DNA from: Betaproteobacteria bacterium | GTDB lineage: Bacteria > Pseudomonadota > Gammaproteobacteria > Burkholderiales > Burkholderiaceae_A | Length of the DNA: 33,550 nt | Assembly (NCBI GenBank): GCA_028139135.1 | Contig: JAOINB010000016.1 | Location: forward strand, 1-33,550 | Direction of reading: 5' to 3' | Part shown: one piece after another, positions 17,037 through 24,852 of the stretch | Layout of the letters: every line of letters begins with the position of its first letter | How positions within the stretch are numbered: the stretch's first letter is position 1 | Notes under the pieces: generated by a model | What the model was told of the DNA's origin: nothing | The model's database searches: none | The model's input: only the letters and a program-made list of their open reading frames with translations | Translations under genes and position numbers: made by a program

Positions 17037-18062
17037 ATGAAGATTAAAGCCCCAATAGGCATTAAACATAAAAGTTTATGGACGGAACTTCGTAGAGCTT
17101 TTCTTAGAAATAGAGAATATCTGAATACCTCCGAAACGTGGTTCATCAACATATACAATGGTATTGGAGACGCTTTTATTGTTCTTGGTCTCTTAAAAAG
17201 TTTTAGAGAGTACCACAATGCAAAATATATTGTTGTGGTTTTGCGAAAAGGTTTACTTCCAATCGCAAATCTTTTCAAAACGAGTTATGATGACGCACTG
17301 GTCCTGGATAAGGATTACCCAAGAGAGCCAAAAGAGAGATACGATTTTTATCCAAACGAGCTTATACTTAGTTCAAAACCGTTTGTACATCAAGCTGATT
17401 GGAGAGACCTTGTACAGTCAAACAATATTCCCCACCTGGATTGGTATAAGTATGGATTAAGACTCCCGATGAAAATGCCTTTTCAAAATCCACAGTTCAA
17501 CACAAACATCGAAGCGGTAAAAATTAATGAGTTAAAATTAAAAAAAAACAAGTCGGTAATTCTGTTTCCTTACACAAATTTTGGTACGAGAATACGCGAT
17601 GAAACTTGGATTCAAATTATAAAAATATTACATTCACGAGATTTTACTGTGTACACAAACTGCAAAAATTCTAGTTTTGACAAAGAAGCAGAAGAGAAAT
17701 TTAATAACAACAGTGTTTCTGGTGATAACCATCGACCTTTACCCGAAACAATCCCTCTAGACGTCGAATTGGACAACCTTTGGGGAATCTTGGAGTACTG
17801 TAATTTTGGAATATTTGCTGGTGGAGGATTGTCACTTGTTTCAGCTTACACAAAGGCAAACATTTTGGTTATTCAACCCAATAAAATTATCGAAGGAGAA
17901 AAATTAAACTCACGATTTGCTCAAAAAACTTTTACTGCTTTACAGGTTTGTGGGTCAATCAAAGTGGCTGCACCCGATAGATCAAATCTAACGGAAATAT
18001 TAGATGATGATCTGTTAATTGCCAAATTAGAACAGTTCTTAAAGAATGGTAACGGGGATTAA
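17037..18062 (+). CDS. GT9-like glycosyltransferase (heptosyltransferase fold)
   Basis: A 341-residue GT-B type protein resembling ADP-heptose:LPS heptosyltransferases. The N-terminal NGIGDAFIVLGLLKSF (41-56) corresponds to the conserved GxGD loop and first helix. The C-terminal half has ILFPYTNFGTR (175-185) and the donor-site-like stretch FGIFAGGGLSLVSAY (257-271) followed by LVIQP. Such enzymes transfer heptose or related sugars from a nucleotide donor at the cytoplasmic face. The GHMP kinase of heptose-phosphate type at 19537-20547 fits a heptose-like donor, but the acceptor is unknown. No strong Shine-Dalgarno precedes the ATG at 17037. Confidence 0.7.
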   Translation: MKIKAPIGIKHKSLWTELRRAFLRNREYLNTSETWFINIYNGIGDAFIVLGLLKSFREYHNAKYIVVVLRKGLLPIANLFKTSYDDALVLDKDYPREPKERYDFYPNELILSSKPFVHQADWRDLVQSNNIPHLDWYKYGLRLPMKMPFQNPQFNTNIEAVKINELKLKKNKSVILFPYTNFGTRIRDETWIQIIKILHSRDFTVYTNCKNSSFDKEAEEKFNNNSVSGDNHRPLPETIPLDVELDNLWGILEYCNFGIFAGGGLSLVSAYTKANILVIQPNKIIEGEKLNSRFAQKTFTALQVCGSIKVAAPDRSNLTEILDDDLLIAKLEQFLKNGNGD

Positions 18063-18136
18063 AATGAGAACCTTAGATATGTATCTTTTACATTTTTTAT
18101 CATGCATAATCCAAAAAATTGAAATGTACGAAACTT

Positions 18137-19096
18137 ATGGATAAGAGAATAAATCGAAAAAAACTTTTTGAAGAATTTACTTCACAGATTAAAGAAAAAA
18201 GTGATAGTCGATTCGAGAAACAAACTGACTACCTCGTAAAAATAAAATTGCTTGAAAGTGAGTTTAAAACTCTAAGAATAAATGTTTTACAGTTCTTGTC
18301 TGCGAGACTATTTGGAAAAGATTATGATATAAAAACTGAAGAAAAAATTATTGATCTTTTTCAAAAAGATAAAACAGATAAACTTTTAACCACATCTGGA
18401 CTGATCTTACCAAAAAGAGATAGTCTTCTTGAATTTAATTTAGTAATCTTGAGTTTTTACAAAATTATGCAGCGCTATCTTTCGGTTTACGGTTGGTATG
18501 AAATTCTACCACTTCGCGTCAAAACGAACCGATCATCAGAGAAAGGTGGGGCTAGGAGAAATTCCTCTGTGCCACATTTAGACTCATGGACTGGTTTTTC
18601 AGATCGTGCTTATTTATGTTTTTTACCGTTGCTCGGAGATATAGAGAAAAATACAATAGCACTCTGGGACCCCCTTGTAGATATCGATGAACAATGGCAT
18701 GAATTTAATATAACCGATGCTAGAGCAAGAGATATAGTTCAGAGGTACTACAAAAAATTAGATGTAAAACTGGAAACTGGTTATTTGTACGTGGCAGAGT
18801 CTTCGGTTATTCATGCAACTGAAGTACAGGAAGAAGCAACTGCAAGAGTATCAATCGACCAATTATTTTTGCCTGATTGGGCGCGTTATGTTGGTCTTGG
18901 AATACAGAACGAAAATAGACTTAAAGATTTTATTAAAGTTGAAAATTATGAATCATTTCCGCATGAATATATTTACGACTTCCATGACAGCCCAAATGTT
19001 AAAAGACCAACAAATGGACTGCGTAGCCCTGTAGGTAGGAAAAAAATTATCTTGTCTAAAAGGGTTGACTCTGAAAAGCAAATAACTGGAGAATAA
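18137..19096 (+). CDS. Putative Fe(II)/2-oxoglutarate-type oxygenase, paralogue C
   Basis: Third and most divergent member of the family, 319 residues from the ATG at 18137; an in-frame TTG at 18119 would add six residues. In ATG numbering it has His147-x-Asp149 in VPHLDSW, distal His226 in SSVIH and Arg237 in RVSID. The family blocks SGLILPKRDS and LLGDIEKN are present. The TPNIR motif of A and B is replaced by LPLRVKT. It is separated from A and B by the glycosyltransferase gene and is followed after one base by the DUF6165-like gene. Confidence 0.68.
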   Translation: MDKRINRKKLFEEFTSQIKEKSDSRFEKQTDYLVKIKLLESEFKTLRINVLQFLSARLFGKDYDIKTEEKIIDLFQKDKTDKLLTTSGLILPKRDSLLEFNLVILSFYKIMQRYLSVYGWYEILPLRVKTNRSSEKGGARRNSSVPHLDSWTGFSDRAYLCFLPLLGDIEKNTIALWDPLVDIDEQWHEFNITDARARDIVQRYYKKLDVKLETGYLYVAESSVIHATEVQEEATARVSIDQLFLPDWARYVGLGIQNENRLKDFIKVENYESFPHEYIYDFHDSPNVKRPTNGLRSPVGRKKIILSKRVDSEKQITGE

Positions 19097-19097
19097 T

Positions 19098-19502
19098 ATG
19101 CGAGATTTATTAGTACCCCTACCCTTAGGTGAAATCATCGATAGACTCGAAATTCTTCGAGTGAAAACAAAATCTCTTGAAACTCAAGAGTTGAGAGATC
19201 TGGCAAAAAAACAATTTATCAAATTTGATCAGATTGTTAGGGAACTTGTGTCATCAATAACGGATTCCATCGATGCAAATAAATTAAAGGAACTTCAAGA
19301 GAAGCTTTTCCAAAATCATAACGAAGCATGGGACTTGAGAGACTTGGTCGAAGAAGCACACTTTAAAAAAGATTATGAGCTTTTCTGGGAAAGACATCGA
19401 AAACTTCATAAATATAATGTCGATAGAGTTAAACTCAAAAACCTAATTTCTGCATTATTGTCGAAAGACGAAGAAGAGCTAAAAAACTATATTTTTAATT
19501 AA
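19098..19502 (+). CDS. DUF6165-like small helical protein
   Basis: A 134-residue, highly charged, probably all-helical protein. The opening VPLPLGEIIDRLEILRVKT resembles the start of the DUF6165 family (a P-(I/L)-x-x-GE-(I/L)-x-D-(K/R)-(I/L)-x-IL pattern). The later segment with NEAWDLRD and YNVDRVKLK also fits that family, which often sits beside glycosyltransferase genes. No catalytic motif, membrane segment or signal peptide is seen. GGAG lies six to seven bases before the ATG, and the gene starts one base after paralogue C. A partner or regulatory role is a guess from context. Confidence 0.6.
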   Translation: MRDLLVPLPLGEIIDRLEILRVKTKSLETQELRDLAKKQFIKFDQIVRELVSSITDSIDANKLKELQEKLFQNHNEAWDLRDLVEEAHFKKDYELFWERHRKLHKYNVDRVKLKNLISALLSKDEEELKNYIFN

Positions 19503-19536
19503 AATTAGACATTGCTATAAATTTAATTTCTAGTAC

Positions 19537-20547
19537 TTAAGGGAAATTAGATAATCTACCGGAATAACTAATACTCCTTGAACCATATTTCGAGAAATTA
19601 AAAGGAACCCAGACCCGAACCTCAGGAAGTGCTTTTTTTATTTTGTCATGTTTGTTTGGGTGAGCTAAAAAATAAAAAAAACCTTGTCCTCCTGCTCCCA
19701 TCAACTTTCCTCCAAGCGCGCCATTTGCGTTTGCAATCTCGTAAATATCCTCAAAATTTTTATTCTCGATTTTCGATGAAAACTGTTTTTTTAAATTCCA
19801 GGCATTTTTTAATAACTTTCCCAAATCCTCAATATCCCCTTCGTTTTCGATCATTTCCAGTGCCTCTAAAGTGATAGAGTTAATCTCTTGTAAAAGTTTT
19901 ACCGATTTTCCTGCCTTGATGTTGTTCTTGTGTGTTTCCATTAAAGCTATACCATCCCTGGTGATCCCTGTAAAGCCGAGTAAAATTGACCTTCTTAAAT
20001 ACTCCTTATAACCAAATGAAACATTTAACTTTTGAATTTTCATTTTTTTTTTCGGTCCGACTTTTATTAAATTTATACCTCCATAAGCCGCTGATATTTG
20101 ATCCTGAACTCCAACTGCTTCCTTAATCATTTCTTGCTCAACATAGATTGCTTCCTCTGCAAGCTGAGCCTTCGTCGGTTTGTTACCCTTTAGAGCATGA
20201 ATAGCACTCAGTAGGCCCACAGTAAAACTTGAACTGGATCCTATGCCACTCTGAGCCGGCAATTCACCAACATGATGAACATCCAAACCGCCATCGAAAT
20301 TAAAATACTTTAGACACTCTCTAACGGAAGGGTGTTTTATCTCATGGTTTGATTTTACTAACTCTATCTTTGAATATGCTACCCGAGATTTATAATCAAA
20401 AAAATTCGGTTGTTTCTTTACGGAGATATAACAATAATGATCCATAGCTGCAACTATAATCGACGATGGATTTGTCTTATACCAATCGTGGAAGTCAGTT
20501 CCACCCCCAAAAAGTGAAAGACGGTAAGGTGTTTTTGTGATGACCAT
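19537..20547 (-). CDS. GHMP kinase, D-glycero-D-manno-heptose 7-phosphate kinase type (HddA-like)
   Basis: A 336-residue GHMP kinase. The N-terminal ITKTPYRLSLFGGGTD (3-18) is typical of HddA/fucokinase-type members. The phosphate-binding motif is LPAQSGIGSSSSF (96-108), and the C-terminal motif 3 is KLMGAGGQGFFYF. The likely reaction is C1 phosphorylation of a heptose 7-phosphate (or a related free sugar such as fucose) using ATP. A full GDP-heptose route would also need GmhA, GmhB and HddC, none of which are here. It converges with the DUF6165-like gene, 34 bases apart, with no obvious terminator between them, and is 99 bases from the methyltransferase gene upstream. Confidence 0.82.
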   Translation of the reverse strand: MVITKTPYRLSLFGGGTDFHDWYKTNPSSIIVAAMDHYCYISVKKQPNFFDYKSRVAYSKIELVKSNHEIKHPSVRECLKYFNFDGGLDVHHVGELPAQSGIGSSSSFTVGLLSAIHALKGNKPTKAQLAEEAIYVEQEMIKEAVGVQDQISAAYGGINLIKVGPKKKMKIQKLNVSFGYKEYLRRSILLGFTGITRDGIALMETHKNNIKAGKSVKLLQEINSITLEALEMIENEGDIEDLGKLLKNAWNLKKQFSSKIENKNFEDIYEIANANGALGGKLMGAGGQGFFYFLAHPNKHDKIKKALPEVRVWVPFNFSKYGSRSISYSGRLSNFP

Positions 20548-20646
20548 TATTAATTAACTAAATTGGCAATCATTATTAAAGTAGTTCCATAAAAAGTTTA
20601 TAGATTTTTTACTTAGCATTTTTTTGATCACAGTTGATACTTAACC

Positions 20647-21564
20647 TTATCTTCGGTGATACTCAATATCAAAATCCTTCTCTATACTCTCTAAAAAATC
20701 GTTAATTATAAACTGAAATTCTTTTTTCTTAAGAAGTTCCACTAATATATCGTGTGCGACCTTATCTTTACCAATTGATTTTGCATGGATGAACTTTGCC
20801 ATTTTAATTCGCGGCAAGAAAAATTCTGGTCTGTCAATTTTCTCTTGATTCGTATTAAAATAATCTAACGATGAATCTAGCAATTCCAATATTTCCGAAA
20901 ACTCTAACTCCAAATCAACACTCAAAATATCTTCATATTTAATTTTTTTTGAAACATATACCTCTAATGAGGACGCACGGCCCTCAATAATTTCGATCAT
21001 ATTTTTCTTGCGCATTACCTCTACCACTGCAATTATTGTTGATGACCAATGGTAAAAGAAATCCTGAAAGATAACTCGCGCACCCTCAACAAGAGCTGGA
21101 AAGTGGTTATAAAAAATCGGCTTGAATTCTTGATAACTTTTTGGAGCGTCGATGTGAAGTAGAGAGATATTTTCTATCTCGTGAAACCTAAACCTTTTTA
21201 ATTCTTCTTTCTCCCACTTTAGTTCCACATTATTTTCCGGTTCAATTAATTCTTCGAAAACCTTTTCCCAATGCAGCATTTTCTCTTTATCAACATAGAT
21301 TTTATCTATAAGATTCATACCTTTTACATGCCTGACTAAAGTTTGAGAAAAAGTATCACTTGATGGAATACAAAAGCGGTCAAAAACGAAAAATTTAATC
21401 CCCTTATTGCCTCCATTCACCCCGTCCAAAATAGCTTGAGTAGATCGTCCTAAGTAACAGCCAAACTCAACTATGCTGGTTCCTTCGGGAACTAACTTCC
21501 CCGCTTTAACGAGACCTTCAGACTCAACTAGTTCGATTAATCCCGGTATCTCTTTATGCTTCAC
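20647..21564 (-). CDS. Class I SAM-dependent methyltransferase (Methyltransf_24-like)
   Basis: A 305-residue protein with SAM motif I as VEFGCYLGRST (32-42), an acidic FVFDRF at the end of strand 2, and LLHIDAPKSY followed by GARVIFQDFF, the pattern of the family that methylates sugars or small molecules. I chose the GTG at 21564 because AAGAGGAG lies four bases upstream; an in-frame TTG at 21603 would add 13 residues but has no Shine-Dalgarno. A C-terminal helical extension of about 100 residues is unassigned. It is the most distal of three consecutive methyltransferase genes. Confidence 0.72.
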   Translation of the reverse strand: MKHKEIPGLIELVESEGLVKAGKLVPEGTSIVEFGCYLGRSTQAILDGVNGGNKGIKFFVFDRFCIPSSDTFSQTLVRHVKGMNLIDKIYVDKEKMLHWEKVFEELIEPENNVELKWEKEELKRFRFHEIENISLLHIDAPKSYQEFKPIFYNHFPALVEGARVIFQDFFYHWSSTIIAVVEVMRKKNMIEIIEGRASSLEVYVSKKIKYEDILSVDLELEFSEILELLDSSLDYFNTNQEKIDRPEFFLPRIKMAKFIHAKSIGKDKVAHDILVELLKKKEFQFIINDFLESIEKDFDIEYHRR

Positions 21565-21629
21565 AAAACTCCTCTTAGCAATATTATCAACGTTGTTTTC
21601 CAATAGGCGTAGGATTTAATAACTTCAGG

Positions 21630-22352
21630 TTACATATTAACAGGTAATGATTGCTGTCTAGTTAAAGTTAATAGATTTGTCGGAACGAGCATCGCTAAGT
21701 TACCGACATGAGAATTATTTTCGATAGGTGGCTCAATCAAGATCATTCCCCTAAATACACTTCGTAGCATCATTGCATTCATTACCCCTTTTTCCACACC
21801 TTCAAAATCATCCAAGATTATGACGCACCCTTCATTCATTACTTGAGCTAAAAGGTTACAATCCTCATTAGCGATCCTTCCATCTATAAAAATTAAGTCA
21901 ACTTTTTTACCATCCTCAAGAATTTTTTTTAACATATCCGTAGACATAGTCTTGCCAAAATATTTAATTTGATCAATAGATTTACTTTTTTCTGTTGCTA
22001 ATTTATCGCTTTTATAGTCAGTAAAATTTAAACAATTATATGTACCGTCACATGTATATAAATCTGTTATTGACGAACGACCACCAAAAGAAATTGCCAA
22101 TGTTGATCTTCCGATATATGTTCCTATCTCGAGGACCACCTTTGGGGAAAAGTATTTTGAAAGTAACCACAAATATATGCCGCTAGTTACCGAGATCGAA
22201 CCGGCAATTGACGGAAACTCATCAACTTTTTTAGCCGTAATGTTTGCAATAAAGTCTGAATCTGCGCTTGCTTCCCCAAAGTATATTGATGATCGTAGCG
22301 ATTGCCAAAAACATTTCGATAGCATTTTTTCTGATAACCAAAGTTTACCCAT
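21630..22352 (-). CDS. Class I SAM-dependent methyltransferase (Methyltransf_24-like)
   Basis: A 240-residue methyltransferase with motif I VLEIGTYIGRST (73-84), the strand DLIFIDGR and the late motif GCVIILDDFEG. The FIDG-x-(N)-xD-CNLL-to-DDF pattern matches macrocin- and rhamnosyl-type O-methyltransferase relatives. The likely product is an O- or N-methylated sugar. It overlaps the upstream type-11 methyltransferase gene by eight bases, so the two are co-translated. Confidence 0.75.
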   Translation of the reverse strand: MGKLWLSEKMLSKCFWQSLRSSIYFGEASADSDFIANITAKKVDEFPSIAGSISVTSGIYLWLLSKYFSPKVVLEIGTYIGRSTLAISFGGRSSITDLYTCDGTYNCLNFTDYKSDKLATEKSKSIDQIKYFGKTMSTDMLKKILEDGKKVDLIFIDGRIANEDCNLLAQVMNEGCVIILDDFEGVEKGVMNAMMLRSVFRGMILIEPPIENNSHVGNLAMLVPTNLLTLTRQQSLPVNM

Positions 22353-23169
22353 CTTTTTTCACCCTGTAACAACCGTCTTGCGTTTTTTTTACATCGATAC
22401 TATTTTCACTAAAATATTTTTCCAGTCTTTCTTCGAGGTCCCAATGAAATTGAGGCGTGATTCCATCATACCACTGAAAAAGCTGCCATTCTTTTGAGTT
22501 TTTAACACTCATAAAAAGATTACGTGATAAAAGGTTTGCATAAAACGCATCTACTTCGCGCCAAGAGTCAAGATAATCAGAAACAGACTCTAGTAATCTG
22601 TGACTTTTCTCTGAATTTAAATTTTTGCTGAATTGATTGAAATTTTTCCTAGCCCTATATGATTTGGAATATATAAATATCAGAATCGTCCCACCAGGTT
22701 TTGTTACCCTTATTAACTCTTCAAGACCTTCCATGGGTTTGTCCATATGATGAAGAACACCCCAGCACAAAGTGATATCGGATAGGTTTTCAACCAATGG
22801 CAAGTCAGTCCCACTGGCACGTACTAGTGTTATATTTTTGGACATCAGATAACCTGGGAACGCATAGACAGACTGCGATAAATCCAACCCTATATAATTT
22901 TCGCTAAGCGGAGCAATAAGCCGACCAATTCTTCCATTACCACAGCCAACGTCCGCGATTGTTTTACCAGCAAAAAAATCTTTTTGTAACATAAACCTTC
23001 CGAATATGTGACCGTGTGACATGGATTCCTTTCCAATAAACCCATCTATCATAGTCCATTCAAAACCAAATGATTCAACATATTCTTCGTTCCGTATTCC
23101 TGAATCAATTAATATTCGAGAATCTCTTTCGCAGGGTTTTACAGCTCTTCTAAAAAAATTATCCTTCAT
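22345..23169 (-). CDS. SAM-dependent methyltransferase, type 11
   Basis: A 274-residue methyltransferase with motif I ADVGCGNGRIG (72-82), acidic loop IGLDLS (93-98), and the post-motif WGVLHHMDKP typical of Methyltransf_11 proteins. The C-terminal 100 residues contain the aromatic-rich QWYDGITPQFHW, seen in some methyltransferases of polysaccharide loci. The substrate is unknown. The ATG at 23169 overlaps the preceding gene's end by 11 bases. Confidence 0.82.
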   Translation of the reverse strand: MKDNFFRRAVKPCERDSRILIDSGIRNEEYVESFGFEWTMIDGFIGKESMSHGHIFGRFMLQKDFFAGKTIADVGCGNGRIGRLIAPLSENYIGLDLSQSVYAFPGYLMSKNITLVRASGTDLPLVENLSDITLCWGVLHHMDKPMEGLEELIRVTKPGGTILIFIYSKSYRARKNFNQFSKNLNSEKSHRLLESVSDYLDSWREVDAFYANLLSRNLFMSVKNSKEWQLFQWYDGITPQFHWDLEERLEKYFSENSIDVKKTQDGCYRVKKDG

Positions 23170-23908
23170 AAGTCATCTCTATCTGTTCATCGTTTTTATT
23201 AACTCTTATATTAAGTAATTCCTGAAAATCAGTTTTAAAAAGAGCATCAAAACATATTGGGCAATGAGGCTTTGCAATCAATAACTTTTTTTGTGAAAAA
23301 TCGAAAGATGAGACCAAGTCTTTTCCGAAAACCTCAAATTTATCTAAGCTTTCTTTTCCAAATAAAGAAATCCTAGAAATTAGTTGATGGGTACCTAAAA
23401 CGGTTATTTCAAACTTTTCTTCACTCAAATGTTCTAGTTTATTTTCAAGTCCATTGCTTCTCAAAAGATAAGCAATTGCATTACTTATGTATTTTGATGG
23501 GTTGTTGTTTATATCAAAAACGAATGGCTCAGTCACGAATCTAAAAAAAGGCCAATAACAGAGCGCTCCCTCATTGACTTGTAAGGTACTGTCTCCGGTT
23601 ATTAGCTCCTGGATTGCCCCAAAATTTATCAGAAAAAAATCACTTCTTTCGTCTGCGTTTTGCAAACCTTTTTGTACAGGTACATCTTTTGTCCTCGTTA
23701 CAAACGAATCATCAAGAAAAAACACTGTTTCTTCCCATGGTATACCCTTTGGTATTTTGGCAACTAAATAATTGTCTTTCTTTTTTAAAGGAAATTTTAA
23801 AGGCTTTCTCAAGATCTCAAATGTTGTAAAATCTTTACCGTAGCATGAAGAAATATAGTTGCCCAATAATATAAAAAAGAATTTCTCCGTCTCATTACTC
23901 AGATTCAA
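23159..23908 (-). CDS. Unrecognised protein with CPxC motif
   Basis: I do not recognise this roughly 249-residue protein. It is mixed alpha/beta, soluble and Phe-rich, with a single CPIC pair near the C-terminus (HCPICFDALF, about 30 residues before the end), which could be a metal- or redox-active site. The start is chosen as the TTG at 23908. It overlaps the TGA stop of the upstream glycosyltransferase gene in a TTGA arrangement and has GGGGG about six bases ahead. A TTG at 23923 is also in frame, and there is no internal Met before the last few residues. Overlaps on both sides place it firmly in the modification operon. Confidence 0.65.
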   Translation of the reverse strand: MNLSNETEKFFFILLGNYISSCYGKDFTTFEILRKPLKFPLKKKDNYLVAKIPKGIPWEETVFFLDDSFVTRTKDVPVQKGLQNADERSDFFLINFGAIQELITGDSTLQVNEGALCYWPFFRFVTEPFVFDINNNPSKYISNAIAYLLRSNGLENKLEHLSEEKFEITVLGTHQLISRISLFGKESLDKFEVFGKDLVSSFDFSQKKLLIAKPHCPICFDALFKTDFQELLNIRVNKNDEQIEMTYEG

Positions 23909-24852
23909 TTTATATACCCCCAATGCTCTAAGCTTGTTATTAATCGTTTAATCCAACCTTTTCTATTACCTTTTAGATGTAAAACACAACACCTCTCTCT
24001 CAAATTTTGATCTACCTCCTGCTCACTAATTTGTGACAGGTTATATTTGCTACACGGTAAGTAAGCAATTCTGGCTCCATATTCGGTTTTCTCTACAGAG
24101 GTCTGATAGAATTGAAAACCTCCTGCAGCAGCATTTATAGCCAGCTGACCACCCCTCCATCTTCTGATATTCGAGTATATTTTTTTTACTTCATCACTCT
24201 CCTCAGCAGCAAGGTAAGAAGCTAAATACGAGTTGAAAAAAAGTTGTACGCTAGCGATATTCTTTACATTGGCAAAAATTACACCTTCGTTGATAGCCAT
24301 CTGTCCTACAATATGGCGGTGAGTAAGACCAATATCAAAATCTTCTAAGAAAATATCATTTATTGGACGTATTAGAAAAGCATCGATATCCAGAAATATT
24401 GTTGAACAACTAAACAGTTTTGAATTGACGTAAGCCGCCATTGTTACGACTCTCTCAAACATTGGTTCCTCACCATTGCACTCTAATCTAATAATGCGAA
24501 GTCTGTCATCCGAAGGAATATTTGAAAACGATTTAAGATCAGTCAAAACAAGAATATTTGCATCAGGTTGTGACCAACGAGCAATTTTTACATTCAGATC
24601 TAATAACTTATCGTAATCTATTGTGTTGTGATCCCCCCCCCTTATGTCAGGCGTATCAATCTTCGAAGCATGCTCAGGAACCTTGATATGAAAAATAACA
24701 ATATTTAAATTACTAGGGGACAAATGCGTATTTAGACTCTGAGCTCTCTCTTTAACCAAACGAGCATAGTCTTCAGGTAATTGCAACCTCTTGCATTTTT
24801 TTGCGGCATCAATTCCATCCCTGACTAGTTGAAAAGTTTGCTCAGTCCACAT
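23905..24852 (-). CDS. GT-A type glycosyltransferase with a phase-variation-like G9 tract
   Basis: A 315-residue protein with a GT-A layout. Strand IVIFHIKVP is followed by TIFLDIDAFLIRPI, whose DID (155-157) is the DxD metal/nucleotide motif. Later come NEGVIFANV, GGQLAINAAAGG and a C-terminal VLHLKGNRKGW, where the His may complete the metal site. It should transfer a sugar from a nucleotide donor to the growing glycan or to flagellin. Codons 71-73 (Arg-Gly-Gly) are encoded by nine consecutive Gs. The present length keeps the frame open; one more or one fewer G gives an early stop. It overlaps the AsnB-type gene by 11 bases. Confidence 0.78.
   Translation of the reverse strand: MWTEQTFQLVRDGIDAAKKCKRLQLPEDYARLVKERAQSLNTHLSPSNLNIVIFHIKVPEHASKIDTPDIRGGDHNTIDYDKLLDLNVKIARWSQPDANILVLTDLKSFSNIPSDDRLRIIRLECNGEEPMFERVVTMAAYVNSKLFSCSTIFLDIDAFLIRPINDIFLEDFDIGLTHRHIVGQMAINEGVIFANVKNIASVQLFFNSYLASYLAAEESDEVKKIYSNIRRWRGGQLAINAAAGGFQFYQTSVEKTEYGARIAYLPCSKYNLSQISEQEVDQNLRERCCVLHLKGNRKGWIKRLITSLEHWGYIN
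24633..24641. repeat. Homopolymeric C9 (coding-strand G9) tract
   Basis: Nine consecutive Cs on the plus strand, read as G9 in the minus-strand glycosyltransferase. It is the only G/C run above six that I found in this AT-rich window. Within Arg71-Gly72-Gly73, G8 would give a TAG four codons beyond the tract and G10 a TAA within about nine. Such tracts are the classic slipped-strand switch of surface-glycan genes in Campylobacter, Helicobacter and Neisseria. Confidence 0.8.

Noticed and set aside
18064-18144. A 26-codon ORF beginning MRTLDMYLL just after the GT9-like gene
   Set aside because: It overlaps the start of oxygenase paralogue C, has no Shine-Dalgarno, and looks like a chance frame.
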